A DNA stretch of 27,475 nt. Source: a virus. Position numbers and translations under genes: made by a program. The stretch's first letter is position 1. Each line of letters opens with the position of its first letter. The stretch spans positions 1-27,475 of the IMG/VR virus record IMGVR_UViG_3300037070_003533, one strand, 5' to 3'. The notes below the pieces were generated by a model. That model had not been told where the DNA came from. It ran no database searches and saw only the letters and a list, made by a program, of their open reading frames with translations. Shown piece by piece: positions 1 through 8,078 of the stretch.

Positions 1-70
1 GAATATAGCTTGAGAGTGTTGCCCCACAAGCCATTGATACGCTAAAGACCTGTACAGGTCCGTAGCTCAT
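1..70 (-). CDS. Small virion-type protein, 5' end only (runs off left edge)
   Basis: An ATG at 70-68 opens a frame that stays open to position 1, giving 23 codons that begin MSYGPVQVFSVSMACGATLS. Short phage structural proteins found next to the following 89-residue protein often start with a similar pattern (GPV-x-VFSV, then SGATLSS). It starts 2 bases after the stop of the upstream gene, so translation is probably coupled. The rest lies outside the window. The assignment is by pattern memory only and the function is unknown. Confidence 0.55.
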   Translation of the reverse strand, partial: MSYGPVQVFSVSMACGATLSSYI

Positions 71-72
71 AA

Positions 73-342
73 TTAGTTACCGTAAACGGTTAGGTAAACG
101 CGATCAGCAGAAGTGGCGCCGGTAATTGCAACATTACCAAGGGCAGCCGTTCCAGCTGAAAGGATGTTTGGCTTAAATTTGATAGCGCCACTTGTTGCGG
201 TGTTAATCGCGGTGGACATACCAGAAATGTTTTTCAAACCAGTTGAAAGCTCATATGTTGCAGAGTCAGCGAGCAAATCCCAAACTTGCAAACGCTTATC
301 GCCAACTACGGCTTCTACTACTTTTGTCGCGGTCCAGGCCAT
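73..342 (-). CDS. Small phage structural protein, hypothetical
   Basis: An 89-residue protein beginning MAWTATKVVEAVVGDKRLQV and ending in VYLTVYGN. A GTG at 348 lies only one base from the AGGGAG Shine-Dalgarno, whereas the ATG at 342 has 7-nt spacing and is preferred. The composition (Ala, Thr, Val, Gly; no membrane segment) and the beta-rich pattern fit a small virion or accessory head protein. It follows the Maf-like gene in the head module and is followed by another small virion-type gene. Related short proteins are common in phage head/neck regions, but no function can be assigned. Confidence 0.7.
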   Translation of the reverse strand: MAWTATKVVEAVVGDKRLQVWDLLADSATYELSTGLKNISGMSTAINTATSGAIKFKPNILSAGTAALGNVAITGATSADRVYLTVYGN

Positions 343-353
343 ATTCACACTCC

Positions 354-1361
354 CTATGAATAAAGTATTTTTTTCTGCGCTTTAGCATCCGCCATTTGCG
401 CGTCTAGCTCGTCGTTGATATTGAACATTCTAAGGCAATCAGCCAAATCCATATAGCGAAAAGCCGCGATGTTACCTTCGGGGTATGATCCGAGACAGCC
501 CCCACTACAATTATAGTATATTCCAGGCGCCCGCATAGCCACCGAGTCAAAATAAGCTTTAAAGTTATAGTAGGACGGCCATGTTTTACGACGTATCCCG
601 TAAACATCTGTACACCACATGACGTGGCCCATATTTGCGTCGTACTTACTATCCCAAGCATGGAACCTATGATCATAACCAAAACAGAAATCTGCACCTG
701 TATAGATAATCTGGTGTGCCGCCAAAATTGACTTAGCAAAGTATAAACACGCACCTAGTACATTCCCACCAGTTGACAAGAAGTGATTAAACTCCTCGAT
801 CGCATCTATTTTTTGTATGAGCTCGGCATTCGGTAACGGCGAGTTAAAAAATAGTATCTTGCCTTGCCACTTCTCCAATAAACGCGGATCGGTGGCAATA
901 AAGGCGATAAGTGTTCGGTCCTTCGTGCGAGCCCAGTATTCGTCGACTGGTTTTGTCCCGCCTTCGGTAACTTCTTCGATGGTGACGGGTCCGGCGTCGA
1001 GGGTAACGTAGTATTCAGGATTGAGGTCAAGGTCTTCGAAATAATGAAAGTTATGCAAACAAGAAATAAGAGGTATGCGACCGCGATTTTTAAGATCATG
1101 CGCGTTACCTTTCAGAGAAGGACCAGAGCCCGCTATGATCGCAGGGCCATACTGGTACTTCTTGAATTCAGAGGAAATGGACCTCTCAGCGAAAGATCCA
1201 AACCGGCTTTTATTCGCCGTAATGTTTGCAAGCCAAATGTGCCACCAATGTTTAATTGTTGACTCGTCATTTGAACATGCTTGCTGGTAAAGGGCCCCCG
1301 GGGTTGCCGGAGGCCGCTCTATCAGATTTTGGTATTCCAGAATTACTTCTGCTTTTTTCAT
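354..1361 (-). CDS. DUF115 / Maf-like (motility accessory factor) glycosyltransferase
   Basis: A 335-residue protein with the hallmark nucleotide-sugar-binding motif of the DUF115 (MptE-like/Maf) family: PAIIAGSGPSL, with GSGPSL at residues 78-83. It is followed by STGGNVLGACLYFAKSIL (GGNVLGA at 198-204), GADFCFG (222-228) and YNCSGGCLGSYPEG (283-296). In bacteria Maf proteins transfer CMP-activated pseudaminic or legionaminic acid to Ser/Thr of flagellin. It is shorter than many bacterial Mafs (over 600 residues) and is essentially the core domain. It lies between the decoration-like gene (7-base gap) and another small virion gene, so it is probably co-expressed with capsid proteins. With NeuB at 8.1-8.9 kb and the sugar cassette at 22-26 kb it suggests virion glycosylation. 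Family membership is fairly sure; donor and acceptor are inferred. Confidence 0.8.
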   Translation of the reverse strand: MKKAEVILEYQNLIERPPATPGALYQQACSNDESTIKHWWHIWLANITANKSRFGSFAERSISSEFKKYQYGPAIIAGSGPSLKGNAHDLKNRGRIPLISCLHNFHYFEDLDLNPEYYVTLDAGPVTIEEVTEGGTKPVDEYWARTKDRTLIAFIATDPRLLEKWQGKILFFNSPLPNAELIQKIDAIEEFNHFLSTGGNVLGACLYFAKSILAAHQIIYTGADFCFGYDHRFHAWDSKYDANMGHVMWCTDVYGIRRKTWPSYYNFKAYFDSVAMRAPGIYYNCSGGCLGSYPEGNIAAFRYMDLADCLRMFNINDELDAQMADAKAQKKILYS

Positions 1362-1367
1362 TACAGC

Positions 1368-1838
1368 CTATAAAACTGAAATGTACGCCGTGCCTGATGC
1401 ACCAGATGCAATTGCACCCATTGCTTTAACGGCCGCTGGCGCGACATATCCTGTTGAGATTGTTTTCGCACTAAACTTACCATCAGCGGCAAGAATAAGC
1501 AAAGCACCTGCAGCAGCAGATAAGTCAGCACCCATATTTACTTGGCTAAAACCTTTGGTTACAACGTAACCGTAGTAGCCAGTAGCAATGGCAGCATGCT
1601 TAACAACGCCGACAAGCAAATCAACAGAAGTTGTAGACGAAACCGTTACCGAGTATCCGCTTACAGCAGAGACGATAACACCGTCGCCAACATTGGCCGT
1701 GCTGCTACCCGCGTTGTAAACAAAGACATAGTCCTCGTTACCAACGTGAGCAACATCACCAACGCTCGGGTCATTTACACCCAAAGAGTTAGTCACGAAG
1801 CTTGGGCCGACAAAACGAATTGGAGATAAGTTATGCAT
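1368..1838 (-). CDS. Capsid decoration-like / head protein
   Basis: A 156-residue protein rich in Gly, Ala, Ser, Thr and Val, without Cys, transmembrane segment or signal peptide. Its pattern (GDVAHVGNEDYVFVYNAGSS, then VTKGFSQVNMGADLSAAAG) resembles small beta-structured phage head proteins encoded just after the major capsid gene. A strong Shine-Dalgarno (AAGGGGG) lies 5 bases before the ATG. Position between capsid and Maf-like genes suggests a decoration or head-stabilising protein. Its Ser/Thr-rich loops make it a plausible acceptor for the neighbouring transferase, which is inference only. Confidence 0.65.
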   Translation of the reverse strand: MHNLSPIRFVGPSFVTNSLGVNDPSVGDVAHVGNEDYVFVYNAGSSTANVGDGVIVSAVSGYSVTVSSTTSVDLLVGVVKHAAIATGYYGYVVTKGFSQVNMGADLSAAAGALLILAADGKFSAKTISTGYVAPAAVKAMGAIASGASGTAYISVL

Positions 1839-1847
1839 AGGGCCCCC

Positions 1848-2774
1848 TTATGCCGCTAGAACGCTAAATTTACCGTGGTATCTGTTGTTGGTAGATGCAT
1901 AAGCACCTGCCCAGAATACCATAGCAGACTTAACGTTTTGGTTACGTGGACGCTCAAAATCATCCATGCGCATGTCTTCGTCTTTGTGCGCGAAGATATA
2001 GAAATATGCTTCGTTTACAAAGAACCAGTGTAACGCAGGACAGTTTGAACACGCTAGAACCGGAATACCGTTAAACATTAGGCTGGTGAAACCTGCTTTA
2101 GCAGATTGCTCATCAACGAAACGTTGTTGCGGTTGTAATAGACCCCAATACTTTGAGTACAAAGCTTTAGTGGTATACGCAACGGTTGGCGCTTCAGTGT
2201 CCTCAGAACATTGCATGTACAATGTCTCAAGAGCAGTTAGGCCCAAAGTTGTAGTTGCTGCGTCCACTTGACCTTGCCACCAAGAGTTGTTGGTCTGGCT
2301 GATGCCACCGATAGTATTTGCAGTCGCTACGATAGCGCGCAAACCGACCGGAGCTTTCGGGTCTGTACCAGCGTTGAAATACGCTAAAGACATGTTTTGA
2401 CGCATAGTCTTTTCAGCGTTTTTCATTTTGCTTTTTACGAAATCAATAACTTGAGCTTCGCCCATGTTCTTAAGTTCGTCGATACGTGAAATGGTGATTG
2501 GAGCTGCACATTGACGCCAGTCCCAGCTAGCGCCTGTGAAGACGTCTGCATCTGAGGTGTTGAGCGTTTCTGCACCGCTGTACCACTGAAAGTTGCCCGC
2601 GGCATATTCAAGTGGGGTGATAATTTTAGTTCCGCCGTCTACTTTTTTGTAGCTCTTCTCTTTTGCGCGTTTTAGCTCGGGTGTACCGACGAAAACGTTA
2701 TCAGCCAATTTTGGCAAGAAGTAGCGTTTAGAGACTGCGGAGATTTGATCAAAGTCTGTAGTTGGCAAAGCCAT
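1848..2774 (-). CDS. Major capsid protein
   Basis: About 308 residues starting MALPTTDFDQISAVSKRYFL. A further ATG two codons upstream (2780) lies only 2 bases from the AGGGAG, so the ATG at 2774 (8-nt spacing) is preferred. The order terminase, portal, scaffold, this gene is the canonical place for the HK97-fold coat protein. Features typical of coat proteins include an N-terminal arm, a region rich in aromatic and small residues, and a closing block with RMDDFERPRNQNVKSAMVFW. About 310 residues without a long N-terminal delta domain agrees with a separate scaffold gene directly upstream. Assignment is by context and general pattern. Confidence 0.85.
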   Translation of the reverse strand: MALPTTDFDQISAVSKRYFLPKLADNVFVGTPELKRAKEKSYKKVDGGTKIITPLEYAAGNFQWYSGAETLNTSDADVFTGASWDWRQCAAPITISRIDELKNMGEAQVIDFVKSKMKNAEKTMRQNMSLAYFNAGTDPKAPVGLRAIVATANTIGGISQTNNSWWQGQVDAATTTLGLTALETLYMQCSEDTEAPTVAYTTKALYSKYWGLLQPQQRFVDEQSAKAGFTSLMFNGIPVLACSNCPALHWFFVNEAYFYIFAHKDEDMRMDDFERPRNQNVKSAMVFWAGAYASTNNRYHGKFSVLAA

Positions 2775-2807
2775 TGTCATCTCTCCCTGATGATTGTTGT
2801 TTTAGAT

Positions 2808-3689
2808 TTAAACTTTTCTTGATGCTGCCAGATCCGCTAAAGCAAATTGTGCGGCGTCATCGTAGCTGTGCGTTTTTGGATTAAAAGCTCGACCCGGAGT
2901 ACCAGCGGACGGTGTTCGGGAAACCCCAAGTATACCGTTTTTACGCATCTCCTGGTTTTGCTTGATCACTTGCTCTTGCGCAGCTTCTTTTTGTTTCCCG
3001 ATTAGATTGTCGAAGTACATATGCTTGAAAGCCATCTCGAATTGACCAGGTTTATTGCCTTCTAGGCCCATTTCCTTCATCGTTTCGAGTGTGCGCCATT
3101 CAAGGCTACGTCCTTGCTCATCTGAAATCGCGAAATCGACACCAAATTTCTTAGCAACCGTCTCTATTTCAGAGCTAAATTGCTTATCCTCGGCCGCAAA
3201 CTGAATTTTTTGCTTCTCTGATACAAACTCGTCCTTGAGTCCGCGTAGGTCAGCAAGTTCTTTTTGCAGTGCCTCGAATCTTGGATCTTGCACTTGATTA
3301 GATTGTCCCAGATTTTGCCGGTTGTTCCAAGTCTCCTCGACGTGTTTGGCCCATTCTGGGTTCTGCTTAGCAAAGTCGTCGTATTCTTTCCAACGACCTA
3401 ACTCCTTAGCTTGTTGTTCGTAGGTCTGGTACTTACTGCGTTCTTGATCAAAGCCTTCTCGCTCACGCTTAAGAGCCTCCATCTGTTGGGCATAGTGGTA
3501 GCCCATTTGCGCACGCTTTTGCACCATCTCCCACGGTTCGGTAATCTTTTTACCGTTAACTTCGTATTCTAACTTTGATGGGTCGAATGGCGACTGTTGC
3601 GGAGCTTGTGCCTCAGGGGCCGCAGCACCAGGTGTTTCCTCTTTTACAGAGGCCAACATTTCTTCAGCGCTTAATTCTTGGTCTTGCAT
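2808..3689 (-). CDS. Scaffolding protein-like
   Basis: A 293-residue, strongly charged, Gln/Glu/Lys-rich protein with an Ala/Pro-rich N-terminus (about residues 15-40). Long predicted helices and coiled coil lie at about 60-190 (runs such as QQMEALKREREGFDQERSKY), with a short basic C-terminus ending ASRKV. This layout is typical of phage internal scaffolds that pair with coat protein through a basic C-terminal helix-turn-helix. It lies directly upstream of the capsid gene. No protease motif is visible, so a separate or absent maturation protease is implied. Confidence 0.8.
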   Translation of the reverse strand: MQDQELSAEEMLASVKEETPGAAAPEAQAPQQSPFDPSKLEYEVNGKKITEPWEMVQKRAQMGYHYAQQMEALKREREGFDQERSKYQTYEQQAKELGRWKEYDDFAKQNPEWAKHVEETWNNRQNLGQSNQVQDPRFEALQKELADLRGLKDEFVSEKQKIQFAAEDKQFSSEIETVAKKFGVDFAISDEQGRSLEWRTLETMKEMGLEGNKPGQFEMAFKHMYFDNLIGKQKEAAQEQVIKQNQEMRKNGILGVSRTPSAGTPGRAFNPKTHSYDDAAQFALADLAASRKV

Positions 3690-3695
3690 TACTTG

Positions 3696-4007
3696 TTAAC
3701 CCCTTACCACGCCTTGAGGACCAGCTGGAATAGCTTTGCCCGCACCGGCTTCAGGACTAACTTGACCAGCAGGCGCAGCGCCTTGGCCACCACTTGTTAA
3801 CTCAACAATCACCGACTGAAATTGATCAGCGAGACCGTTAAGCTTTTCTGCAGCACCTGGGTTAATGCTAGCAGCCGCTTCAGAGAGCATGCCCATTGCG
3901 TTACTGATGTTCGTTACTAAATCAGTGAATTGATCGCCGCCACCCTCTGGGGCTGGTGCGCCTTCTTGTGGTGCGGGTGCCGGGGCACCCATTTGATCCA
4001 TAGCCAT
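3696..4007 (-). CDS. Pro/Ala/Gly-rich hypothetical head-module protein
   Basis: A 103-residue protein. Both ends are low-complexity Pro/Ala/Gly, and a central helical stretch runs from about residue 27 to 70 (DLVTNISNAMGMLSEAAASI). AGGGAG sits 5 bases before the ATG, the same leader used by the capsid gene. It lies between portal and scaffold with gaps of 12 and 6 bases and is probably a virion-assembly accessory. No recognisable domain. Confidence 0.65.
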   Translation of the reverse strand: MAMDQMGAPAPAPQEGAPAPEGGGDQFTDLVTNISNAMGMLSEAAASINPGAAEKLNGLADQFQSVIVELTSGGQGAAPAGQVSPEAGAGKAIPAGPQGVVRG

Positions 4008-4019
4008 AGAAACTCCCTG

Positions 4020-5855
4020 TTACTTGGCGGGTGGAGCAGACTGGGCCATTTCAGCCGCGGCCTGCTTCATACGCTGTGTTATTAGTTCTGCATTTGGATA
4101 CTCCAAACGCTTAAGCACTTCTTCACCGTCGATAATCTGACGGTCAAACAAGTTGAGCACCCGTTGCTCGGTCTCTTGCTTGCTAAACGGTAGTCCTGAG
4201 ATTGTGTTAACCCGAACATCCATCTCGCCACGAATTTCGTACTCCTTGGCCTCATCTGATGGGACGGTTTGCTGCAAGTCGTTCTTAACGTAGTCACGAA
4301 CAACAGCGACCCTCTTGGTGCTACCGTCTGGTTGCTCGCGATGTTCCACGTGAAACTTAAAGTACTTATTTGAGCCTTCTTGGTTAGTTAGGCGAAATAT
4401 TTGCGGTGCGGTGTAATACTGCATAACTCGAGATACATACTGCTCACCAAAGTCACGAAGCATAGAGTCAATATTTCTGACCTTTTGCTTAACCCTCTTT
4501 TGAGCGGCGTCGAGTAGGTTCTCAATCGCAGCGTTTGCCGTTACACCAGTCGGGTTAATCCCGCGTGTTACGTCCTGATCACCAGCGGTATCGTTAAACC
4601 ACTTCTCCATACGGTCCATGAATTGGAAAACCCACGGCTGTAACTGAACACCCTCAACACGTTGCGGTGCAGCATTGGCGTTATGCTCAACAACTAAGCC
4701 GGGCTCACTCGTTAAGTGACGGCTATCGGCACCTGACTCAATTGGGTTTAACCAAATCGGGTTACCCATGAGCATAAGAACGTCTAGGCCGAAGTTAACC
4801 ATCTTATTGAAAGTGGCTTGCGGTCCTTTTAGGTTCTCAAGTTCGTCAATACCGTAAAACTCGCGTGGTAATGCTGAGTTTACAAACCGTTGGAATGGAA
4901 ACTTAAGGTCATCGTACTCAAGAGGCCCGTCTTCCATGATGAAGTTGTTGATCTTGACGACTTTGCGACCGCGTGGGTATTTCAAGCGGGTAATGTAAAG
5001 TGTTTCGCCACCAGCTTCATCTTGTTGCTCGATCTCTTCAGTATCAGACGGCTTAAGGTAGGCGGTTAGTACTAGAACCTTGTCTTTTAGTTCCTCATCA
5101 GGACCCTTGCCGTAGGTTAATCGGTCTACTGCAATATCTAGATCGGTGTGTCTTTGAACGTGGAGCGTTTCGGCCGATTTCTTAGCGCGTGATAAGTCGT
5201 CCATATCAGGTTTAATTTGAGTAACGTACTTATGGCCCGCGTATTTCTTCTTTATTTTGTCTAAATCCCAAGGCTTTGCGTCAATTGCATACTCGGCCTT
5301 CTTATTGATATCGGTCGCATCTGGATCCATATACAAATCAAATGGATCTTTTGCGCCCCAATCGATACCGGGCTTACCAGCTTCAATATTCTCACACCAT
5401 TCGCAGTGACCAATACCGACTGAGTATAAGTGACCGTCGAGCATGATGCTGAATAGCTCACTCATCCAATCATTCTTTTGCCAATCAGCTTCGAATACTT
5501 GGTTTAGGATTTGAGAGAATTCTAAATCTGAGGGGTCTTGTGGTAAGAAACCGACCGTCGGACGAGTATCCATCATTACCGCAGTTTGACCCTGGATAAC
5601 TCTGAATATCATGTTGATAACTTCACGGTTCTTATAGCTAGGGCGGCGATTACCAAGCTGTTGACCACGATAGAACTTGTAGTTTTCAGCCCATGATTTG
5701 TCGTAGCGTTTTCTGTGTTTAGCGGCTTTCTTAAATAGCTTATCGACCTGCTTAGCTAACTCTAGCTCCTCAGGGGTCGGATTAGCCTCATCGTTTCCTT
5801 CGGTTGCTTGCGGACGTGGACTATTGGGGTCTAGCTGACCTGTGCCGTAGCTCAT
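4020..5855 (-). CDS. Portal protein (P22-like family)
   Basis: A 611-residue protein with the P22-type portal pattern. It has an N-terminal helical region (KLFKKAAKHRKRYDKSWAEN), then VINMIFRVIQGQTAVMMDTRP at about 80-100. A central block has DPFDLYMDPDATDINKKAEY, a clip-side region has FPFQRFVNSALPREFYGIDE, and a late helix-rich section has RVKQKVRNIDSMLRDFGEQY. The dodecameric portal forms the DNA entry vertex and docks the terminase. Its ATG overlaps the upstream zinc-ribbon stop (ATGA). A P22-like portal is common in podoviruses, but tail type cannot be decided here. Confidence 0.88.
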   Translation of the reverse strand: MSYGTGQLDPNSPRPQATEGNDEANPTPEELELAKQVDKLFKKAAKHRKRYDKSWAENYKFYRGQQLGNRRPSYKNREVINMIFRVIQGQTAVMMDTRPTVGFLPQDPSDLEFSQILNQVFEADWQKNDWMSELFSIMLDGHLYSVGIGHCEWCENIEAGKPGIDWGAKDPFDLYMDPDATDINKKAEYAIDAKPWDLDKIKKKYAGHKYVTQIKPDMDDLSRAKKSAETLHVQRHTDLDIAVDRLTYGKGPDEELKDKVLVLTAYLKPSDTEEIEQQDEAGGETLYITRLKYPRGRKVVKINNFIMEDGPLEYDDLKFPFQRFVNSALPREFYGIDELENLKGPQATFNKMVNFGLDVLMLMGNPIWLNPIESGADSRHLTSEPGLVVEHNANAAPQRVEGVQLQPWVFQFMDRMEKWFNDTAGDQDVTRGINPTGVTANAAIENLLDAAQKRVKQKVRNIDSMLRDFGEQYVSRVMQYYTAPQIFRLTNQEGSNKYFKFHVEHREQPDGSTKRVAVVRDYVKNDLQQTVPSDEAKEYEIRGEMDVRVNTISGLPFSKQETEQRVLNLFDRQIIDGEEVLKRLEYPNAELITQRMKQAAAEMAQSAPPAK

Positions 5856-6244
5856 TCTATTTTCTCTCCCCTGATGATTTTCTTCATTGCGTATTCGACG
5901 GGCTCAAGGGACTTCTCTGTGCGGGCGTCGGCTTCATCATTCAGTTTCTTCTCTTGTGACGCCATGACTTTACTGACGTCCTCGTTACCGACTTCGATTA
6001 AACCACGTTCTTTAGCGATACGTTCGCGGTGCTTAGCATTCTTTACGACACACCCCAGCCCAGCGTTGAACTCGGCTTTATCCCAATCAGAGGCCCCATT
6101 AAAGTTTACCGCAACCAGATAGCGCTTGCTATCCGACTGGCATTTCGGACAGGTTTCAGGGTCCTCGATGTTTCGGACTGATTTGATTACATCGAAGTGA
6201 TGGTCGCAGTTGGTGTTTAGACAAGAGTATGGGTACGTAGGCAA
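5852..6244 (-). CDS. FmdB-type zinc-ribbon protein
   Basis: A 130-residue protein. Residues 1-40 hold a zinc ribbon with Cys8, Cys13 and the pair CPKC (about 32-35), in the pattern of the FmdB/CxxC_CxxC_SSSS regulatory family (PTYPYSCLNTNC). The rest is charged and helical without a known domain. It sits between the Fis-type HTH gene (1-base gap) and the portal (4-base overlap). Small zinc ribbons of this kind are frequent in phage packaging modules, with no established role. Confidence 0.7.
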   Translation of the reverse strand: MPTYPYSCLNTNCDHHFDVIKSVRNIEDPETCPKCQSDSKRYLVAVNFNGASDWDKAEFNAGLGCVVKNAKHRERIAKERGLIEVGNEDVSKVMASQEKKLNDEADARTEKSLEPVEYAMKKIIRGEKIE

Positions 6245-6245
6245 T

Positions 6246-6461
6246 TTAGATCGCCCCCGCTTCTTGGTATTTCTTAAGCTTACGCTGCAGGGTTCTGATG
6301 CCTATGCCGAGGGTCTTGGCGGTTTTGGTTCTGTTGCCTTCATGGTACTTAAGTACAAAAAAGATATGATCGCGCTCAACTTTAGCCATGGTCGATATGG
6401 AAACACCATTATCAGCGTCCCATCTAGCAATGGGATATGTAATCGTATCGATATCTACCAT
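6246..6461 (-). CDS. Fis-type helix-turn-helix protein
   Basis: A 71-residue protein whose C-terminal half (from about residue 28, ERDHIFFVLKYHEGNRTKTA, then TLGIGIRTLQRKLKKY) matches the Fis/NtrC C-terminal DNA-binding fold (HTH_8). The receiver and AAA+ domains of NtrC-type proteins are absent. It overlaps the terminase stop by 7 bases and has AAGGAG 9 bases before its ATG. Its place directly after the large terminase suggests DNA binding in packaging or late transcription. Its target is unknown. Confidence 0.75.
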   Translation of the reverse strand: MVDIDTITYPIARWDADNGVSISTMAKVERDHIFFVLKYHEGNRTKTAKTLGIGIRTLQRKLKKYQEAGAI

Positions 6462-7780
6462 CCCGAGGAACTCCTTGTAGGTCGCCTAATGCGCTCCATG
6501 CGCTCGTGTATCGATAGCTTGCGGTCATCACTTTGAGAAATAACCTGCGGCTTCTTACGATGCTCACCTGTATACGTCGCCAACGTGATGTACCTGTTAG
6601 CGTCCATTGCGTGGTCGTTTTGTTTGACCGGCAATGTGTCGTCAATATCGTTATCTGCTTTGATCTCTTTATCTGCAGGATAATGATAAGTCTCGTACTC
6701 GTCTACAGTATGCTTATTATCACCCCTGAATAGCTTGTAACGACGTGATGCTATTAATGCATAATGTAGGTCTATTCCTACCTTGATATCGTTATCGGCT
6801 GGCACCGCAGCAGATCCGTTGTTACCTATGGCCCTGTTGATCTCTAAGATGTAGCCAGGTTCTGACGGGTCACAATAAAACAGCTTAATTGGGTAGGCTT
6901 GCAGCTTCGCTTTAATGATCGCAATCATATCGGTGATACCTAAACCTGTGCGGTAGGTCTCGCTTACCTGAAAGTGATCGCCATTGGGTGTAATTGCACG
7001 AACTACGATAACAAACGGGGCTGTTGTACCAAAGTCGATACCAGCTACATACTTCGTACCTATTGGTAACTGGAATGGCTCGATCATGTTCGAGTCCTCG
7101 TCGAAACACTTATAGACGAGACCCTCCATCTTATTCCACTCACCGCCGAACATAGCGTTGAACCGTGATGGTTCCATGGTTGATTTCATGCGCTCATAGT
7201 AGTCACGAGGAAAGTACGGGTTATCGATTGATCTAGCTTTTAGATAAAGAACGTCGGGCCTTGAGTTTGGATCTCGTTGCTTAGGTCGAATAATATCTTT
7301 AAATAGCCAATTTAAGGTATAGGGAGATGTCGTGAGCAGTATTGGTGCGCCTTTAAAAGCTGCGCGAGCTTGAATATTTTCCCAAAAATACAGACTGTAG
7401 AGTCCGGCCTCATCCCCGTATATTGCTCGAACGTTGGTGATACCGACGATAGAATCAGGGTCCGTTCCAGTTCGGAAATAACATCTCCCTCCGCCATGCA
7501 TCTCAAACACAGAGTCTTGCCTGTGGAAGTTTCCGTATCCATCCATAAACCTCAAGATCGGTGGTAATGTTGACTGAGCTAATATTTTGTACGTTGGGGA
7601 TAAAACAATAAAATTGTCAGTTTCCGATGTATTCATATGCATTTGCTGCATTAGCCACAACGCACCGATTGTTGTTTTTCCATATTGCACCCCGGTTGCC
7701 AGTACTGTGATAGGACACTTACTACGTAGTGCCAGTTCCTGGGGTAGACTATGTGGAACGAATGTTATCGGTTCGGTCAT
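6455..7780 (-). CDS. terL: Terminase large subunit
   Basis: A 441-residue packaging motor. The N-terminal ATPase has a Walker A variant GVQYGKTT (residues 30-37) and a Walker B region ending RAIYGDEAG. The C-terminal RNase H-like nuclease is marked by YVAGIDFGTT (first acidic residue), FYCDPSEPG (second) and NDHAMDANRY (third). Length and order match full-length enzymes. AAAGG precedes the ATG by 7 bases. It docks on the portal and cuts and translocates DNA. Followed directly by the Fis-type HTH and preceded by a small unknown gene. Confidence 0.93.
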   Translation of the reverse strand: MTEPITFVPHSLPQELALRSKCPITVLATGVQYGKTTIGALWLMQQMHMNTSETDNFIVLSPTYKILAQSTLPPILRFMDGYGNFHRQDSVFEMHGGGRCYFRTGTDPDSIVGITNVRAIYGDEAGLYSLYFWENIQARAAFKGAPILLTTSPYTLNWLFKDIIRPKQRDPNSRPDVLYLKARSIDNPYFPRDYYERMKSTMEPSRFNAMFGGEWNKMEGLVYKCFDEDSNMIEPFQLPIGTKYVAGIDFGTTAPFVIVVRAITPNGDHFQVSETYRTGLGITDMIAIIKAKLQAYPIKLFYCDPSEPGYILEINRAIGNNGSAAVPADNDIKVGIDLHYALIASRRYKLFRGDNKHTVDEYETYHYPADKEIKADNDIDDTLPVKQNDHAMDANRYITLATYTGEHRKKPQVISQSDDRKLSIHERMERIRRPTRSSSGW

Positions 7781-7796
7781 CCGTGACCTTTGTGAT

Positions 7797-8078
7797 TTAC
7801 GTTAACAAATGGATCTTAGCCTTAGCTTCGGCTTCGGCTTTTACCCACCCCGCAGCCTCCATCATTTTCTCGTCTAGCTCTTTTATATCATCAAAGTCTT
7901 TAACCACGATAACGTAGCACTGACTCTCAAGGAAAAACTCATGCCCAAGGCGAGAGAATTGCTCTGCTAGGTAGGGTTCTTTAACAAGTAGGACTTTGCA
8001 ACCTTCGTTATTGACTAAGCCACGTACGCGCTCGATAAAGCCTGATTTGAAGGATGTTATTTCGGTTGGTTCGCTCAT
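7797..8078 (-). CDS. Hypothetical protein between NeuB and terminase
   Basis: A 93-residue, mixed alpha/beta protein beginning MSEPTEITSFKSGFIERVRG, with an Ala/Glu/Lys-rich C-terminus (AEAEAKAKI). Its start overlaps the NeuB stop (ATGA), so the two are translationally coupled. No known domain recognised. Coupling to NeuB leaves open a role with it, but packaging accessory is equally possible. Confidence 0.65.
   Translation of the reverse strand: MSEPTEITSFKSGFIERVRGLVNNEGCKVLLVKEPYLAEQFSRLGHEFFLESQCYVIVVKDFDDIKELDEKMMEAAGWVKAEAEAKAKIHLLT

Noticed and set aside
47-60. GACCTGTACAGGTC palindrome, with ACCTGTACAGG also at 10421-10431
   Set aside because: Both copies lie within coding sequence and have no shared context; probably chance.
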